From the NCBI GenBank assembly GCA_036346395.1, contig CM070613.1, positions 22,872,818-22,936,817 on the forward strand: 64,000 nucleotides of DNA, read 5' to 3'. The stretch comes from Hsuehochloa calcarea (Eukaryota; Streptophyta; Magnoliopsida; Poales; Poaceae). The translations under genes and the position numbers were made by a program. This document shows positions 11,741 to 23,755 of the stretch, piece after piece; position 1 is the stretch's first letter, and every line of letters begins with the position of its first letter. The notes below the pieces were generated by a model that did no database searches, was not told the origin of the DNA, and saw only the letters and a list, made by a program, of their open reading frames with translations.

Positions 11741-12189
11741 TGATAATATTAACTTAGATTTTTTTTTGTTATTTCTTATACCAAGGTTCCAAAATATAGT
11801 AGAGATTTTGCTTGTTTTCCAAATGTTTATGTGGACATGTTTCTACTGTCGAACTCTTTTATATCCACACATTTAGAGGGCTATTTGATGAATAGATGTT
11901 TTGCATTCTTACCATTCATGTATATGATGAAAATTTGAGAATTTTTTGAATTACTTTAATCCAGAAATATGCTAGATGAATCATGGAAAAAACTTTTGCC
12001 TTTTTCATAAAGCAGGTAATTAAGAACATTATAGTTATACGAATTTCTAGAATCACAGAAACTAGCATTCCTATCGCAGTGTTCAAGGCAACAATAGATA
12101 ATAAAGCTAACCAAACAACAAGTGTCAGATAGGTGTACCCAGATCCAGTGGAAGAAACCTAGAGTGCAGAGCTGTATGATTACCACGTG
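11741..12189. repeat. Flank shared with 34361-34789
   Basis: This AT-rich sequence runs on from the MULE end and is nearly identical to 34361-34789, so the MULE end and its flank were copied together. At 12155 the two copies part. The last 36 bases (12155-12190) match, with two mismatches, the reverse complement of MULE transposase DNA at about 8102-8137. No gene is seen. Confidence 0.65.
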
Positions 12190-13383
12190 GTTTTCTTTGT
12201 GTAGCACAATTTCAGGCTATCAAAAGCCGAGGACGGCTTTTTTGAAGAAAGGGAGGATGATGAGGATACCCTGACTACTTATGAGGCTGTTTATGAAGCA
12301 AGAGTTACACTTCTCAAACAACAGGTGCAATTGTTTCTTAATCTTTGTGTTTTCTGTGAGAATTGGACACTACGTAAAAGCAATACTTTGTGCATTCTCA
12401 GGTTCGACAAGCTTAAAGTCTTTGGAACCGAGAGGGAGGACAGAGCCAAAGCAATAGAGGAGCACAAGGAGGAGGGTAACCATATTTGTTGCCTAGTGAC
12501 GAAGAACAAGAAGGTCAAAGCGGTTGGGAAGGAGAAAGTCAAGCAGCCCATGCCGATCAAGGAGGAAAGAAGCCCGTGTGATGGGAGAGCAAAAGGGGAA
12601 GAAGCCCAAGAACTTAAAGCTCAAGTTTTGGATAAGATTTTCAAGCCTAATTCAGATCTCCCACAACCCCAACCGAAATCAAATTCGGAATCAACTCATA
12701 ATCAAATTCGGATTCGGAATCAGCATCAAATTCGGATTCGGAATCAGCAGCACAGTCCGGAGTAAAACAGTCATAACTTTCACAAACGGAGTCCGATTTG
12801 GGTGTTCTTGGGTTTGTTGGAAAGATAACTTCAAGCCCGATCCAACGGATCCTCTCTCACTGCAAAATTCTTCTTTCATCAAAAGATATGACCGAAACAA
12901 GATAACGGTTATAAAATTAGAGTTTCCCTTTTATTTTAGATTGAGTCGGAATTGGAGTAGGAGTTCTAATTCCGAATTAGAGTAGGAGTAGAGCCTCTTG
13001 GCCAGCCATGAGGAGGAGAAGGGGCACTATATATTGAGCGTTAGACCCCCATTGTAACCTCAGACCAGTTTATGCATAAGAATAGAAACATAGCTATTGC
13101 TTGTTCTTTCAAAACCAGAGTTCATGCGAGGACTTTGAGAGAGGACTAGGCGATCCGTTGATTTGTTCTGCAACTCAAGGTCAAGCCGTCGTTCCATTGG
13201 GAATTGGGGACTTGGCGTTAGTCGTTTGTGGTCTCGCGACGAACAACTATCCGGTGTGTTTTGGGCGTTTTCCAAAGAGTTGAGGGTTCGTGCATTGGCG
13301 TGAGTGTTCAGCTAGCGACATCGTCTACTTCATATCATTTATCCACGGTTCCTCACTGAGTAGATCGGGCATCCCCCGTATCA
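12190..13383 (+). repeat. Gypsy-C LTR fragment (3' 1194 bases)
   Basis: It matches 44785-45979 and 40320-41514 along its full length, so it is the right-hand 73% of the 1629-base Gypsy-C LTR. It ends GTATCA directly against Copia-B reverse transcriptase sequence. Its left part has been lost at the 12155-12190 breakpoint. Confidence 0.85.
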
Positions 13384-13880
13384 CATGGCATACATGATAG
13401 ATCCAATAGCCGAAGTATATGGAATTCTACTCATTTTGTCTCGCTCATCAGTGACCGTAGGACACTAACTCTTGCTAAGATTAATGCCATGCACCATAGG
13501 CACCAATCTACGATTAGCTCGTATCTCTATACGACTAGTCTGGACTCAGTCGTATCACCATACGATCCATGGGCACCAGTTTGGATTTGGTCGTATCACT
13601 ATACGACTAGTCGTCTGGATCTGGTCGTATCACCATACGACTATGTATATATCCTAACTTAATCCAATTAGCCTTTTAGATCTATCTCTATAGATCCTTA
13701 TACCAAGAGTATGTCCGAAATCTCCTAAATCTTTCATTGAGAAACTATTTTTTAATGAAGTTTTAACAGATTCAAGCATTAGAATATCATTTCCTAACAA
13801 TAGTATGTCATCCACATACAAGATCAGAAACACAAGTTTGCTCCCACTAACCTTCTTGTAAACACAAGGTTCTTCTCATG
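13384..13880 (-). pseudogene. Copia-B reverse transcriptase, C-terminal part
   Basis: The minus strand reads EEPCVYKKVSGSKLVFLILY followed by VDDILLLGN, so the YVDD catalytic motif is intact, at about 13815-13805. It ends DKMSRIPYTSAIGSIMYAM at the Gypsy-C junction. The N-terminal half of the enzyme is deleted: the sequence jumps from WLEAMR to EEPCVYKKV at about 13872-13880. A palindromic array (13503-13645) interrupts it. It cannot encode an active enzyme. Confidence 0.75.
13503..13645. repeat. Palindromic array 1 in Copia-B
   Basis: About four copies of a ~31-base unit built on GTCGTATCACCATACGAC (7-base arms, 4-base loop) joined by TAGTCTGGA-type linkers. Loops vary (CACC, CACT, CTCT). 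It lies between the YVDD region and the HGINLSKS motif of the reverse transcriptase. Copy 2 has the same array at about 46097-46240. Confidence 0.8.
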
Positions 13881-14079
13881 GCTTCTAGCCATGACTCAGA
13901 GTTTGGGTCTACCATCGCTTCAACATAAGTTTTAAGCTCATCATTATTCAATAATAAAATATCATGCCCATATATATAGGAAATTAACATGGCCTTTTTA
14001 ATCTACGTGGGGCTGATGCCTCATCTACAGGTTCAACAATATTTTGTTCATCCTGTAGAGATTAAGTAGGAGTTAAAAC

Positions 14080-14665
14080 ATTTTCAGATGGTTCCCGAAT
14101 TTCTTCGAGTTGCACTTGCTCCCACTGACTCCTTTGGAAAGAAACTCTTTCTCCAAGAAGACACCATTACGGCAACAAACACTTCGTTATCAACCCGATT
14201 AGAAAAAGAATATCATTTAGTTTCCTTAGGATACCACACAAAGAAGCACTTATCGGACTTGGGTATGAGTTTATCAGGCGTCAAACGTTTGACATATATC
14301 TCATAACCCAAGACTCTTCCTGGGCCATATCTCATATGGCATCTTCTCTACAGTTTTTGATGGTACTCTATTTAAAGTGAAAGCAACTGTTTCTAGAGCG
14401 TATCCCCAAAATTGCAATAGAAGATCAGATTGGCTCATCATTGATCGAACCATGTCTAACTGTGTTCAATTATGTCGTTCAGACACCCCATTCTATTGAG
14501 ACGTTCCTAGCAGAGTGAGTTGTGGAATAATTACACACTTCTTTAGATGGTCACCAAACTCATGGCTCAAATACTCACTTCCACGATTAGATCGTAGATA
14601 TTTAATTGTTTTGCCAAGTTGATTATGGACTTTATACTAAAATTCTATGAACTTTTCAAAGTTGG
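14080..14665 (-). pseudogene. Copia-B integrase, C-terminal part
   Basis: Minus-strand words NQLGKTIKYLRS, GVSERHN and FWGYALETVAFTLNRVPSKT identify the Copia integrase core. In-frame stops and substitutions are frequent. The segment just before it, normally encoding SRYGYVYLM-like sequence, is replaced by palindromic array 2. Confidence 0.7.
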
Positions 14666-14671
14666 TGGTCG

Positions 14672-14800
14672 TGTTCGACCAGTATACAACCAGCTCGTTT
14701 CTAAATACGACTAGTCTAGGCCCGGTCGTATCACCATACGACTAGTCTGGATATAGTCGTATCACCATACGACTAGTCCAGACTTGGTCGTAACACCATA
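14672..14800. repeat. Palindromic array 2 in Copia-B
   Basis: It begins GGTCGTGTTCGACCAG, followed by two full GTCGTATCACCATACGAC palindromes with TAGTCTGGA-like linkers and partial copies at each side. It splits the integrase between the FITFTNDYG motif and NFEKFIEF. The same array is at about 47265-47395 in copy 2. Confidence 0.8.
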
Positions 14801-14802
14801 AT

Positions 14803-15073
14803 CATTAGTAAAAGTTATGAAGTACTGAAAACCACCTCTGGTTAGAGTGCTCATTGGTCTGCTTACATCCGAATGTATTACGATCAGTAAATCACTCGCC
14901 CTCTCACCTCTGGTCGTGAAGGGCGCCTTTGTCATCTTGCCAAGTAAACAAGATTCACATGTTTCAAATGGTTCAAAATCAAATGTGTTTAGAAGACCAT
15001 CTTTATGGAGCTTCATCATGCGCTTCTCATTTATACGACCTAATCGATAATGCCAAATAAAAGTGGGATTCAA
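14803..15073 (-). pseudogene. Copia-B GAG-pre-integrase and integrase start
   Basis: The minus strand encodes WHYRLGRINEKRMMKLHKDG, then CESCLLGKMTKAPF, the HHCC-type zinc-binding region of Copia integrase. FQYFITFTNDYG then starts the catalytic core and contains its first Asp. The frame then runs into palindromic array 2. Confidence 0.75.
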
Positions 15074-15124
15074 TTCATTTGGTCGAAGTCTCTTACCATT
15101 TATGTTTTATATACCATTTATGTT

Positions 15125-15445
15125 TTATATAGGCATATCCTCAAGATTCAAAACATAAAATACATTCACCAATAGAGCATGGCCATAAATCATATCTTCA
15201 AAATAAATTGAACAACAATTGTTCTTTATATTAAACTCATAACCTTCTGCTCCTAAACCTGAAGCAGAAATAATATTTTTGCTTAAGGCAGGAACATAAT
15301 AACAAATATTTAATTTCATAACTAATCCTGAGGGTAAAGCTAATGGTAAAGTGTCAATAGCTAATGGAGAAATTCTTGCTCTATTGCCCACATGGAGATT
15401 AAAATCTCCTCTTGCCAAACTTCCACTCCTTATCAGTCCCTGCAT
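15125..15445 (-). pseudogene. Copia-B protease-region remnant
   Basis: The minus strand encodes LPLALPSGLVMKLNICYYVP and SKNIISASGLGAEGYEF, typical of the stretch after the active site in Copia proteases. The DTGA-type active-site motif upstream is not intact; a stop separates it from gag. Confidence 0.65.
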
Positions 15446-15484
15446 CGAATTGCAAATATAAGCAACCGATCCATTATCAAATAC

Positions 15485-16255
15485 TCAAGAACTGGTCGGA
15501 GAAGTGGCAAGATTAATTTGTACAACATTTATATTTGAATTGGAAGTCTTATCTCCCTTGTTCTTTTTTATCTCTCCTAAATACTTCTTGCAGTTTGTCT
15601 TCCAATGCATAGTCTCATGACAATCGTAACATTCTGATTCAGGTTTAGGACCCAGCTTTAGCTTCTTAAGCTTAGCCTTGAAAATCTCGATCTCATCTTG
15701 AGTCTTTCCTTTGCCCTTTCCCTTTTCCAACTTACCCTTCTTCTTGAGGTTATTAGTCTTTTTAACCATCATCGCATGATTAAAACTTTTCTTAATGCTT
15801 TCCTCAGCACCCTTAAGCATGCCATGCAACTCGATCATTGACTTCTCCATGCCATTCATATAAAAATTCAATATGACAGGCTCAAAGCTCATAGGGAGTG
15901 ATTGGAGAATCACATCAGTAGCTAACTCTTGGCTAAGGGGAAAACTAAGCTTTTCCAAGCTCTCAATGTGACCAATCATCTTGATCACATGAGGATCGAC
16001 TGCTGCCTCTGTGATGACTTACAAGAAAACAATGCCATGGAGGTATTAAACCTCTTTGTCATTGCTTGATCCTGAAACATACCCTTCGGACCTATAATCA
16101 TATTGTAAGCGTCTGTGGTCTCATATTCCTTCTTTTGTTATTTGAGAACAATTATCAAATTACAAAACCAGTCAATGAAATTTGTTCAATTCAACTTTTT
16201 TCTCAATAACAGATCACAAATTAAAGGTAGGTGCAGAAGAAGTAGTAGGTGCCAT
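15485..16255 (-). pseudogene. Copia-B gag with a CCHC zinc knuckle
   Basis: Residues encoded on the minus strand include LATDVILQSLPMSFEPVI, a Lys-rich stretch, and CYDCHETMHWKTNC, which keeps CX2CX4HX4C spacing. The likely N-terminus is MAPTTSSAPTFNL near 16253. The first third is frameshifted and shows the remnant MFQDQAMTK. Copy 2 has lost two of the zinc-knuckle Cys residues. Confidence 0.75.
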
Positions 16256-16328
16256 GATCTATAACAGAAATATATGCAAAGATTCAACATTATGTTTATG
16301 TAAGATATTCTATTAGACACTCATGTTG

Positions 16329-16422
16329 GTGGTCGTGTTCGACCAATCTACGACCAGCTTGTCTCTCCATACGACTAGTCTGGACCTAGTCGTATCACCA
16401 TACGACTAGTCTGGATCTGGTC
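16329..16422. repeat. Palindromic array 3 in Copia-B, left half
   Basis: It begins GGTGGTCGTGTTCGACCA and contains GTCGTATCACCATACGAC and TAGTCTGGATCTGG. It is interrupted at 16422 by the Gypsy LTR and resumes at 26131-26170. In copy 2 the array is continuous at about 48918-49015. It lies in the 5' leader, upstream of gag. Confidence 0.8.
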
Positions 16423-18769
16423 TGTAACACCCCAGCCCAACACTGAGCCTAGAATGCCACCACACTACACTTTAATCTAATAATTATCGACACACTATAG
16501 AAATTACAGCAAAGAAGCAATGATTAACATATCAATGGATCACAAACGAACTTGTATAATTATGGATCAAGCGACAATAAATAAGCAATGGGAAATTATA
16601 ACCAGGCAAATAATCCAAAGCAGCATCAACCAATGAATCCAAATTAATAAAGCAAATAGTCTAGTCCAAATGATACCCTAAACATTATTCAATAACTAAC
16701 ATGTCCAAGTGTAAACCAATATTGAATGAAAAGATTATCATGGCGAATGATCATGTGATGTCCATGTGCTCTACTCGCTCTCAATTACGGATCCTCAAGA
16801 TCACCTAAAGACAACAATAGAGCAAGGGTGAGTCCACGACTCAAAGAAATACATCGATATACAACGATAATAATAAATCAACAAAGAATCAATAACTTCA
16901 TTATCATCACAGCACTTTCATTAATATTCTCACCATTAATCTCATTTATGAATGCAACTCTATTCTACATGTCCACATGCACTTCTTTCACAGATACCAG
17001 ATAGCATGAGTGAATGCTCGCGACAACATTCACTCTCAAGCCCGCTCCTCCATAAGGATCGGGACCTCCTCCACTCCCGTGGAGTTGTGATCATTCATGA
17101 TCACCTGCTCATATGCAAAGATGCTTATGAATGCAAACATGCACACTCCATCGTAAACATCATATCCAACTTTTCATCATGTCCATTAACAATATAAATC
17201 CATACCATTCCATTGCTTGCAATTAAACAAAATAAAAGCACAACAATAATGGTAATAGAAGATAAAGAAAACAGTGATCAATCATTGATCGCTGTCTACC
17301 ATGCACTTGCCTTTACTAGTTGCGACGCACAATTTGATTAGAAGACGGCAACAAGCACGACGCCTCTCCTATATTAAATACACACATCTCAATACAAGCT
17401 ACAGCATCATAAGAATAACAATCAATATACAACGCCCCTACACGTCCCTAAATATACCACGTTACGCCGGTATCGAAAAGCTACCCATTGCTGTCCGGTT
17501 ACTAAAAAGAGCGTAACTTTTGACTCGAAAGTCCGATCACCACAAACCACCCCATTCTGGATTCTTCATAAAATTATCCACATTTTCTTAGATTACACAA
17601 TCTTCTAATTAAATCATCTAACCCTCCGTATTTAGCCCAGAAAGCCGGTCTGTCCGCTTCGGAACAGCAGTCTTCCAAATTTCATAAATTTTGTTTTACT
17701 CAACCAAAATTCGCGTTCTCAGATTCTACAGAACCATTGGACAATTATCTACAACTTTCATGTAGATCAAAACTCTAATTAAGCTATTTACTATTTTTAC
17801 TTTACCATCTACCAAACGGCGCCGAATAACGACAACAGTAAAACAGCGGTCTTCCGAAAAACATAACTCAAATTCTACTTGTCCGATTGACGTGATTCAA
17901 TATGCTATAGAAAGATAACGAAATTATCTACAATTAACTAGTAGATGAGATTACCAAAATTTGCTATTACGATATCCGAATAAACCGTACAACCGAACAG
18001 CAAAGCTAACGGATCAATTAATCGACTCTCTATTAGAAAAATTAAACCTCTCTAATTAATCTCGTTATAATCTCTAATTACTGCATGCACCAAAATCAAG
18101 GAGTACTTAATTAATGCTAAGGAAAGTAACGAGCAGCAAACCTCTGGCCAAATCCACGCGGCCAAAGAACTCGCAGACAGTTCTCGGCAAGAACGCAGCA
18201 GAAGACATGCAACCGGTTGGCGGCTTGCCGGCGTACCGGTTTCTACCGAGAAACCCCAAGGACGCGCTGGCTGGAGATCGAGACGGCGCAGCGTCAAAGA
18301 GCGGCAAGCCACAGGTCACGCGCAACAGCATGAGCCGGCTCGGTCCAACAATAAGAAGAAGAAGATGGGCAAAGACGCAATGGCAAAGACGCAGGCGCAG
18401 CGGCAAAGCAGCGCCACGCGCATGTGATTCTACCGGGAACTCAAAGCGCAGCAGGAAAAATCAATTGCAAAGAAGCGCAGGTCGAAAAACAATGCAGATC
18501 GGCGGCAGCTTGGAAGAAAAACTGGAAGCGGCGGCGGATTGGAAAAAACAAGAGAAAAGAAACTAGGGTTTTCTGAAAACTCCACAAATCTATTTATAGC
18601 TCATAAAAATTCAAAATACTATTTTTTCATGAATTCTTTTATTTAATTACACCTGTGCCCTTAAGAGGTTAATAATTAATTAATTATTGCCACTATTTAA
18701 TTAATTACTCTCCGACCCTTAAGACGCGATTAATACTAATATTAATATTATTTTTTTCAGAGTATCACA
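16423..18769 (-). repeat. 3' LTR of the nested Gypsy
   Basis: In plus orientation it starts TGTAACACC and ends GAGTATCACA. To its right, read on the minus strand, AAGGGGGGTAGAA is the polypurine tract. It is 2347 bases against 2375 for its partner. More than 300 bases near the left end are identical to the partner LTR. Confidence 0.9.
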
Positions 18770-19250
18770 TTCTACCCCCCTTAACGGAATTCGACCCCGA
18801 ATTCTACTCGCCGTTCTACTCAACTAAAAATCGCACGGTGAAATTAAACAACAAAACAACACGCATCTGACGTGAACAACTCCGGTCTTGCCGCGCATGC
18901 GAGACTCCAACTCCCAAGTCGCTCTCTCTGATCGATGCGCCCACAAAGACCTTGACATATACCAACGCCTTGTGCCTCAACACTCGCCTCCGACCTCTCC
19001 GAATGCGCACGGACGCGACTCAACCGTGAGGTCTTGCTCAATAGTCAATGGCTCTAATGAAATCTTATGCTCTGGATCTCTCAAAACTTTCTCAAAGATC
19101 GAGACGTGAAACACATTATGAACTCCACGCATGGACTCGGGAAGGTCCAAGCGGTAAGCTAACTTTCCAATTCTTGCAATAATCGAGAACGGTCCAACGC
19201 ACCTCGCTAAGCTTCCTTTGGTACCGACCGAACAATGCCTTTAGTGGAGA
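18770..19250 (-). pseudogene. Gypsy 3' coding end with chromodomain-like tail
   Basis: The minus strand near 18945-18865 reads RATWELESRMR, the hallmark end of chromodomains in Tekay-type Gypsy integrases. Upstream, LPESMRGVHNVFHVS-like words at about 19140-19080 are the usual linker. Frames change several times. Confidence 0.6.
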
Positions 19251-20045
19251 CACTCAAGAGCACTCGTCACCCATCGCAAACTCCAAGTCACGCCTCAAAT
19301 CAAGATAACTTTTCTCGTCTACTCGAGCCGCTAATGATTCTCGCCTCACCATGGCCACACGCCAACGGTCTTTCAATCCAAATCCGACCCAAAATTGCCT
19401 TCTCCAATCGCATCCCAACAAAGCGGCGATCCGCACTTCCGCCATAGAGAACCTCAAATGGCGCGCTCTAATAATCGAATGGTAACTATTATTATAAGCA
19501 AACTCGCAAGTGGCAATCGGTCCTCCCAACTACCCTTCCAAGATAGAACACAAGATCGCAACATGTCCTCCAAAGTCCGAATGGTCCGCCTCGATCGCCC
19601 ATCCGTCGAGGGTGAAATGTTGTACTAAGACGGTGTGTGCCCAATGCACTCGCAGACTCTCCCGTAACTTGAGACAAACTTGATCTCTGTCGTAAACGAT
19701 GGTCTTGGGCACACCATGCGTCTTACTATCTCACGCACATAAATAGGAGCTAGATCACTCATTTGAATTTGTCGTGCGAATAGGAATGAAGTGTGCGAGA
19801 CTTCTGAATCGATCCACCACTACCCAAATCGCATCCTTCCTCGCGTGAACGAGGTAACGCCACCACAAAGTCCATAGAGATATCATCCCAAGGCCACTGG
19901 GTACCTCCAAAGGTCGCAATAACCTCGCAGGACGCTTGTGCTCGGCTTTCACTTGCCGACAAACACCACAAGAAGCCACATAGTTAGCAATGTCCACCTT
20001 CATTCTTTTCCACCAAAAATTTCGCTTCAGATCTCGATACATCTT
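19251..20045 (-). pseudogene. Gypsy integrase, frameshifted
   Basis: Minus-strand words in order: KRNFWWKRMKVDIANYVASC with CGVCRQVKAEH (zinc-binding domain, about 20020-19920); VVDRFRSLAHFIPIRT (core); LEDMLRSCVL and CEFAYNNSYHSII (about 19600-19480). The catalytic Asp-Glu stretch is spread over three frames. Confidence 0.75.
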
Positions 20046-20870
20046 AGTCTCACCAGATGAATAAAGGTATGGAGTGCGATGTGCCTCCTCAAAATATCAC
20101 CTTTGACCTCCGCTTTTTGCAAGACGCAAAGGCGGCCTTTAAACCTCAAAGTACCAGAATCATCCATACTAAAATCACCCTCTTTGCCTTCATCCAGACG
20201 CTTCCTAACCTCCTGTAATAACCGGTCACTCTGCTGTGCTTCCCGCACACGGTCTGGAATAGCTGACTCAAGAATCAACTGTGTCTCAACATGTGATGTG
20301 CCCGCATAACAATAAGATATTCTCATGCGATCAAAATCAGCAATGAGGCAATCTAGAGTAGCGGGAGTCGCCTTGCGACTAAGAGCATCTGCCACAACAT
20401 TGGCCTTGCCTGGATGATACTGAATAGTAAGATCATAATCCTTGATCAACTCCAACCACCTCCTTTGCCTCAAATTCAGATCCTTCTGAGTGAAGATATA
20501 CTTGAGACTCTTGTGATCTGTGAAAATATCACAAGGCTCACCGTATAGATAATGCCTCCAAATCTTGAGAGCAAAAACAACCGCAGCCAACTCCAAATCA
20601 TGAGTGGGATAATTCTGCTCGTGCTTCTTTAACTGCCTCGACGCATAAGCAATCACCTTACCGTCTTGCATAAGCACACAGCCAAGACCCACTCGAGACG
20701 ATCCGAAAAGATCGTGAATCGCTTCCTCGCTCGGGAAGAGTGAGAATAGGAGAGGTCACCAACCTGTCCTTCAAAATGCGTAAACCGCGCCACACTCATC
20801 ACCCACCGAATCTCACACCTTTCGAGTAAGCCGAGACATCGGTTTGGCAATGATAGAGAAATCTGCACAA
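20027..20870 (-). pseudogene. Gypsy RNase H region
   Basis: The longest open frame of the element runs minus from 20692 to 20027 (221 residues). It contains GLGCVLMQDGKVIAYASRQL, FTDHKSLKYIFTQ and WLELIKDYDLTIQYHPGKAN then VVADALSRKA, which are the Ty3/Gypsy RNase H motifs. It is joined out of frame to reverse transcriptase upstream. Confidence 0.8.
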
Positions 20871-21550
20871 AACACCGATAATAACCACCAAACCCCAGAA
20901 ACTCCTCACCTCCTTCACACTAGTCGGCCTCTTCCAATCCACCACTTGTGGATACCTTGCTAGGATCAACAAAGAATACCCGAGGGTTAATCACATGACC
21001 CGTAAAACCCACTTCAAATCCAACTCACACTTCTTCAACTTAGCATAGAACTTGTGCTCTCTCAAAGTATCTAAAACCATTTCAAATGACGCTCATGATC
21101 CTCATTGGTCTTGAATAGATAAGAATGTCATCAATGAACACCACCACGAAGTCATCTAGATACTGTAACATGTTGTTCATGGTTTCCATAAAATGGCAGT
21201 GCATTAGTCAATCCAAAAGACATAACTTTATACTCATAATGCCCATACCGTGGAGAAAGCGGTCTTTCTACATCCTCGCCACGCACACGGATTTGATTAT
21301 ACCCCGATCGAGGTCGATCTTGAGAATACTTGAGCTCCATTCAACCGATCAAACAAGTCCTCAATGCGGGCAATGGATATTTGTTCTTGATTGTGACCGC
21401 ATTAAGCGCACGATAATCAATACACATACGCCAACTCCCATCCTTCTTCTCTGTGAATGTAACAGAGCTCCCCAGGCGATACACTACGCCGATCAAACCT
21501 TTAGCCAACAAATCATCCAATTGCTTCTTCAACTCGCCCCAAACGGACGT
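20871..21550 (-). pseudogene. Gypsy reverse transcriptase, frameshifted
   Basis: The minus strand reads KKDGSWRMCIDYRALNAVTI (about 21450-21390), SGYNQIRVRGEDV (about 21310), YKVMSFGLTNAL and VVFIDDILIYS (about 21160-21125). The catalytic Asp pair (FIDD) is present. The blocks fall in different frames, so the enzyme is not encoded as one piece. Confidence 0.8.
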
Positions 21551-22000
21551 GCTAGTCGATATGGAGACATCGAGATGGGACGAGTACCCGAACAAGATCA
21601 ATGCGAAACTCCACGCCTCGCGCAGTGGCAAACCCTAAGCTCACCGGAACACATCCGGTAATCACTAACCACCGAATCTCCTCAATCGCTGGCCACGCCG
21701 GTTTCAAAGAAGAGCTAAAAGAAGTCCAGCTTTTCACACGACCCGGAACAGCCCAACTAACATCGAAGAGAGCGCGAGGCGCACTTCGAAAAGTCAAAGT
21801 CTCCTGCACGAGGTCCGCAGAGACCGCTCTACGTAAACAGGATATCACGGCTCGATAAGAATGCAACCAATCCATACCCAAGATAACATCGAACGGCTCC
21901 ATTTGAATAACTATCAAATTCGCCGTGAACTTCTCTCCATCAATAACAATAGAACACCCAGACAAACAAGAGAACTCGCAATAATACCCCGTGAGAACTA
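21551..22000 (-). pseudogene. Gypsy protease region
   Basis: The open minus-strand frame encodes IVIDGEKFTANLIVI and FDVILGMDWLHSYRAVI, the conserved stretch after the active site of Gypsy proteases, and leads toward reverse transcriptase. The protease active-site DSG-type motif was not seen intact. Confidence 0.65.
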
Positions 22001-23755
22001 ACCAACACCGATCGAGAAATCCATCAGATACTCAAGTTCGCTCTCCTAGCAAACGCCACGACACAAACGAAAAAGTAGCCCCTAATCAAAAAGGACTAAA
22101 GCATCAAACGAATCCACAAGCAAAGTACTGTCACCACGTCAGACGACCGCGGATCGCAGTAGAGGCATGGCGATACTCTGTGGCGCCATGGCGAAGAAGA
22201 CGATGCCGGCGGCGAGAGCCCCAACAATCATTGTGGCGGTGCGGTAAAGCCGGTCGTGCAACACAAGCGGTCTGGCAGGTGGCGGGCCGAGAGTACCCTA
22301 CCGGAGGCGCCCAAATCAAGGAAATGGCATCGCCGAGGCGCGCGATCATCATCGAAAAGATCCTCGAGCAGACCCATCAAGAAGAAGATGGCACAGCTCC
22401 CACTTGATCACGCTTAGCGGGTTCTCGCGACACACCCGCTCCTTGTGACCCGGTCGGCCACACCGACGGCAATCACCCGTCCAAGTGCATTTCAGCAGCC
22501 AAGTGTCCATCACCGCACTTAAAGCAAAGCATGCCCGCCTCGAACAGACGAAGAGCCGAGTACTGCGAAAGGACGAGGCGCCAAGAAGAGAACGGCCTCG
22601 ATCGCTAGACTCAAAGATGCGGTCCTCCCTTGAATTTCTTGAAAGGTGTCAATGCACCCACTTCCCTCACTAGAGCTCCTCTTCCGTCACCACCGAAGCA
22701 ACCACCCACTGTGAGGCTTTGTCGCCTTTGTGAGTCAGATCTCCAACTCCATGCCCCTAGCTTGCTCCACAACAGTCAGTAGTCACGGAGTGGAGTAGCT
22801 CCCAACACATGCCAAGATCGTAATTGAGACCTCGACTAACCTCTTGGCCTTCGAAGATCATCGTTCACATCAAGGGACAAAGCGAACCAAGTTGTTGAAC
22901 TCACCTCATACTCAAGCAATAGACCTCTTCCTCGAGCAAAGGTCGTCAAGGCAACCTCCATCTTCTCAACAAAAGAGTAGGGTAGAACTTCCCTTGAACT
23001 GATCAACAAAGTCCTCCCAAGTGATCGCCCTTGAGTGGCGGTCCTTGAAGACAACACGCCTCCCACCAAATATCGACTGCCCTTTCAAATGAAAGGCTAC
23101 AAACGGACCTCCGATGTGAAGACATCTCCAAAGCTCTAAACCGCCTCTCCATGTAGCGCGATCCACCACGCTCGACCGGTGTGCCCGACCACAAACGAAT
23201 CAAACCTCAACCCCATCCACTCTAAGTGACATCCGCGCCGTAAACCGGTGGATGAACGACAGAGCAACAACAGATGTCGCAGAAGACGAGTGCCGGCGCT
23301 GTTGACGAAGAGCACGGATCTCTCCCACCAACTCTCTCAAAGAAAGCGGGTCTCATCTCGACCACAACCGAGGCGGGTCAACAAAGAACCCCTCACCATC
23401 GACTAATCACATAGGAGGTGGCTCCACGGAACCTCGCCACGGGCCCGACCTCCACCATCGCTGCCACCACGACCACGCCCTCTACCCCTCAAGCATAGCT
23501 ATCAACCACAATCAACAATACACAATGAGTTCAAAGATCAAAATAAACTCCTTCATCAATAAACAACATAAGCAAGCGTAAAACTATATTCGTACTCTCT
23601 CTAAACCATCGTGCACTAGTGTGTCAAATTTTAGGTTAGTTAACCATTAGCAAATTTTAGTTGATTTACTAATACTAAAGCAAATTTTAACAATTTTAGT
23701 TTGTCTAAGTTGTTAATCTATTCACCACGGACCTAAAGCCCGCCTCGATACCAAC
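22001..23755 (-). pseudogene. Gypsy gag region and primer-binding site
   Basis: Gag is heavily frameshifted. Near 22540-22440 the minus strand shows scattered zinc-knuckle words, and at 23160-22990 words such as AFHLKGQ are seen. Next to the 5' LTR (23755 leftwards, minus strand), TTGGTATCGAGGCG resembles an initiator-methionine tRNA primer-binding site. Plus-strand open frames here are shadows. Confidence 0.6.

Noticed and set aside
13503..13645. Regular palindromes resembling a CRISPR array
   Set aside because: Spacers are short and almost constant, the units lie inside a plant retrotransposon, and no cas-like genes exist.
17301..17516. 71-residue frame found identically at 24636-24851
   Set aside because: It is duplicated only because it lies in the two LTRs of the nested Gypsy.
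18114..18566. 150-residue basic frame
   Set aside because: It lies in the GC-rich indel-prone part of the LTR and its partner LTR does not keep the frame.
21991..22407. Plus-strand frame of 138 residues
   Set aside because: Antisense to the gag region of the minus-strand Gypsy; no motif.
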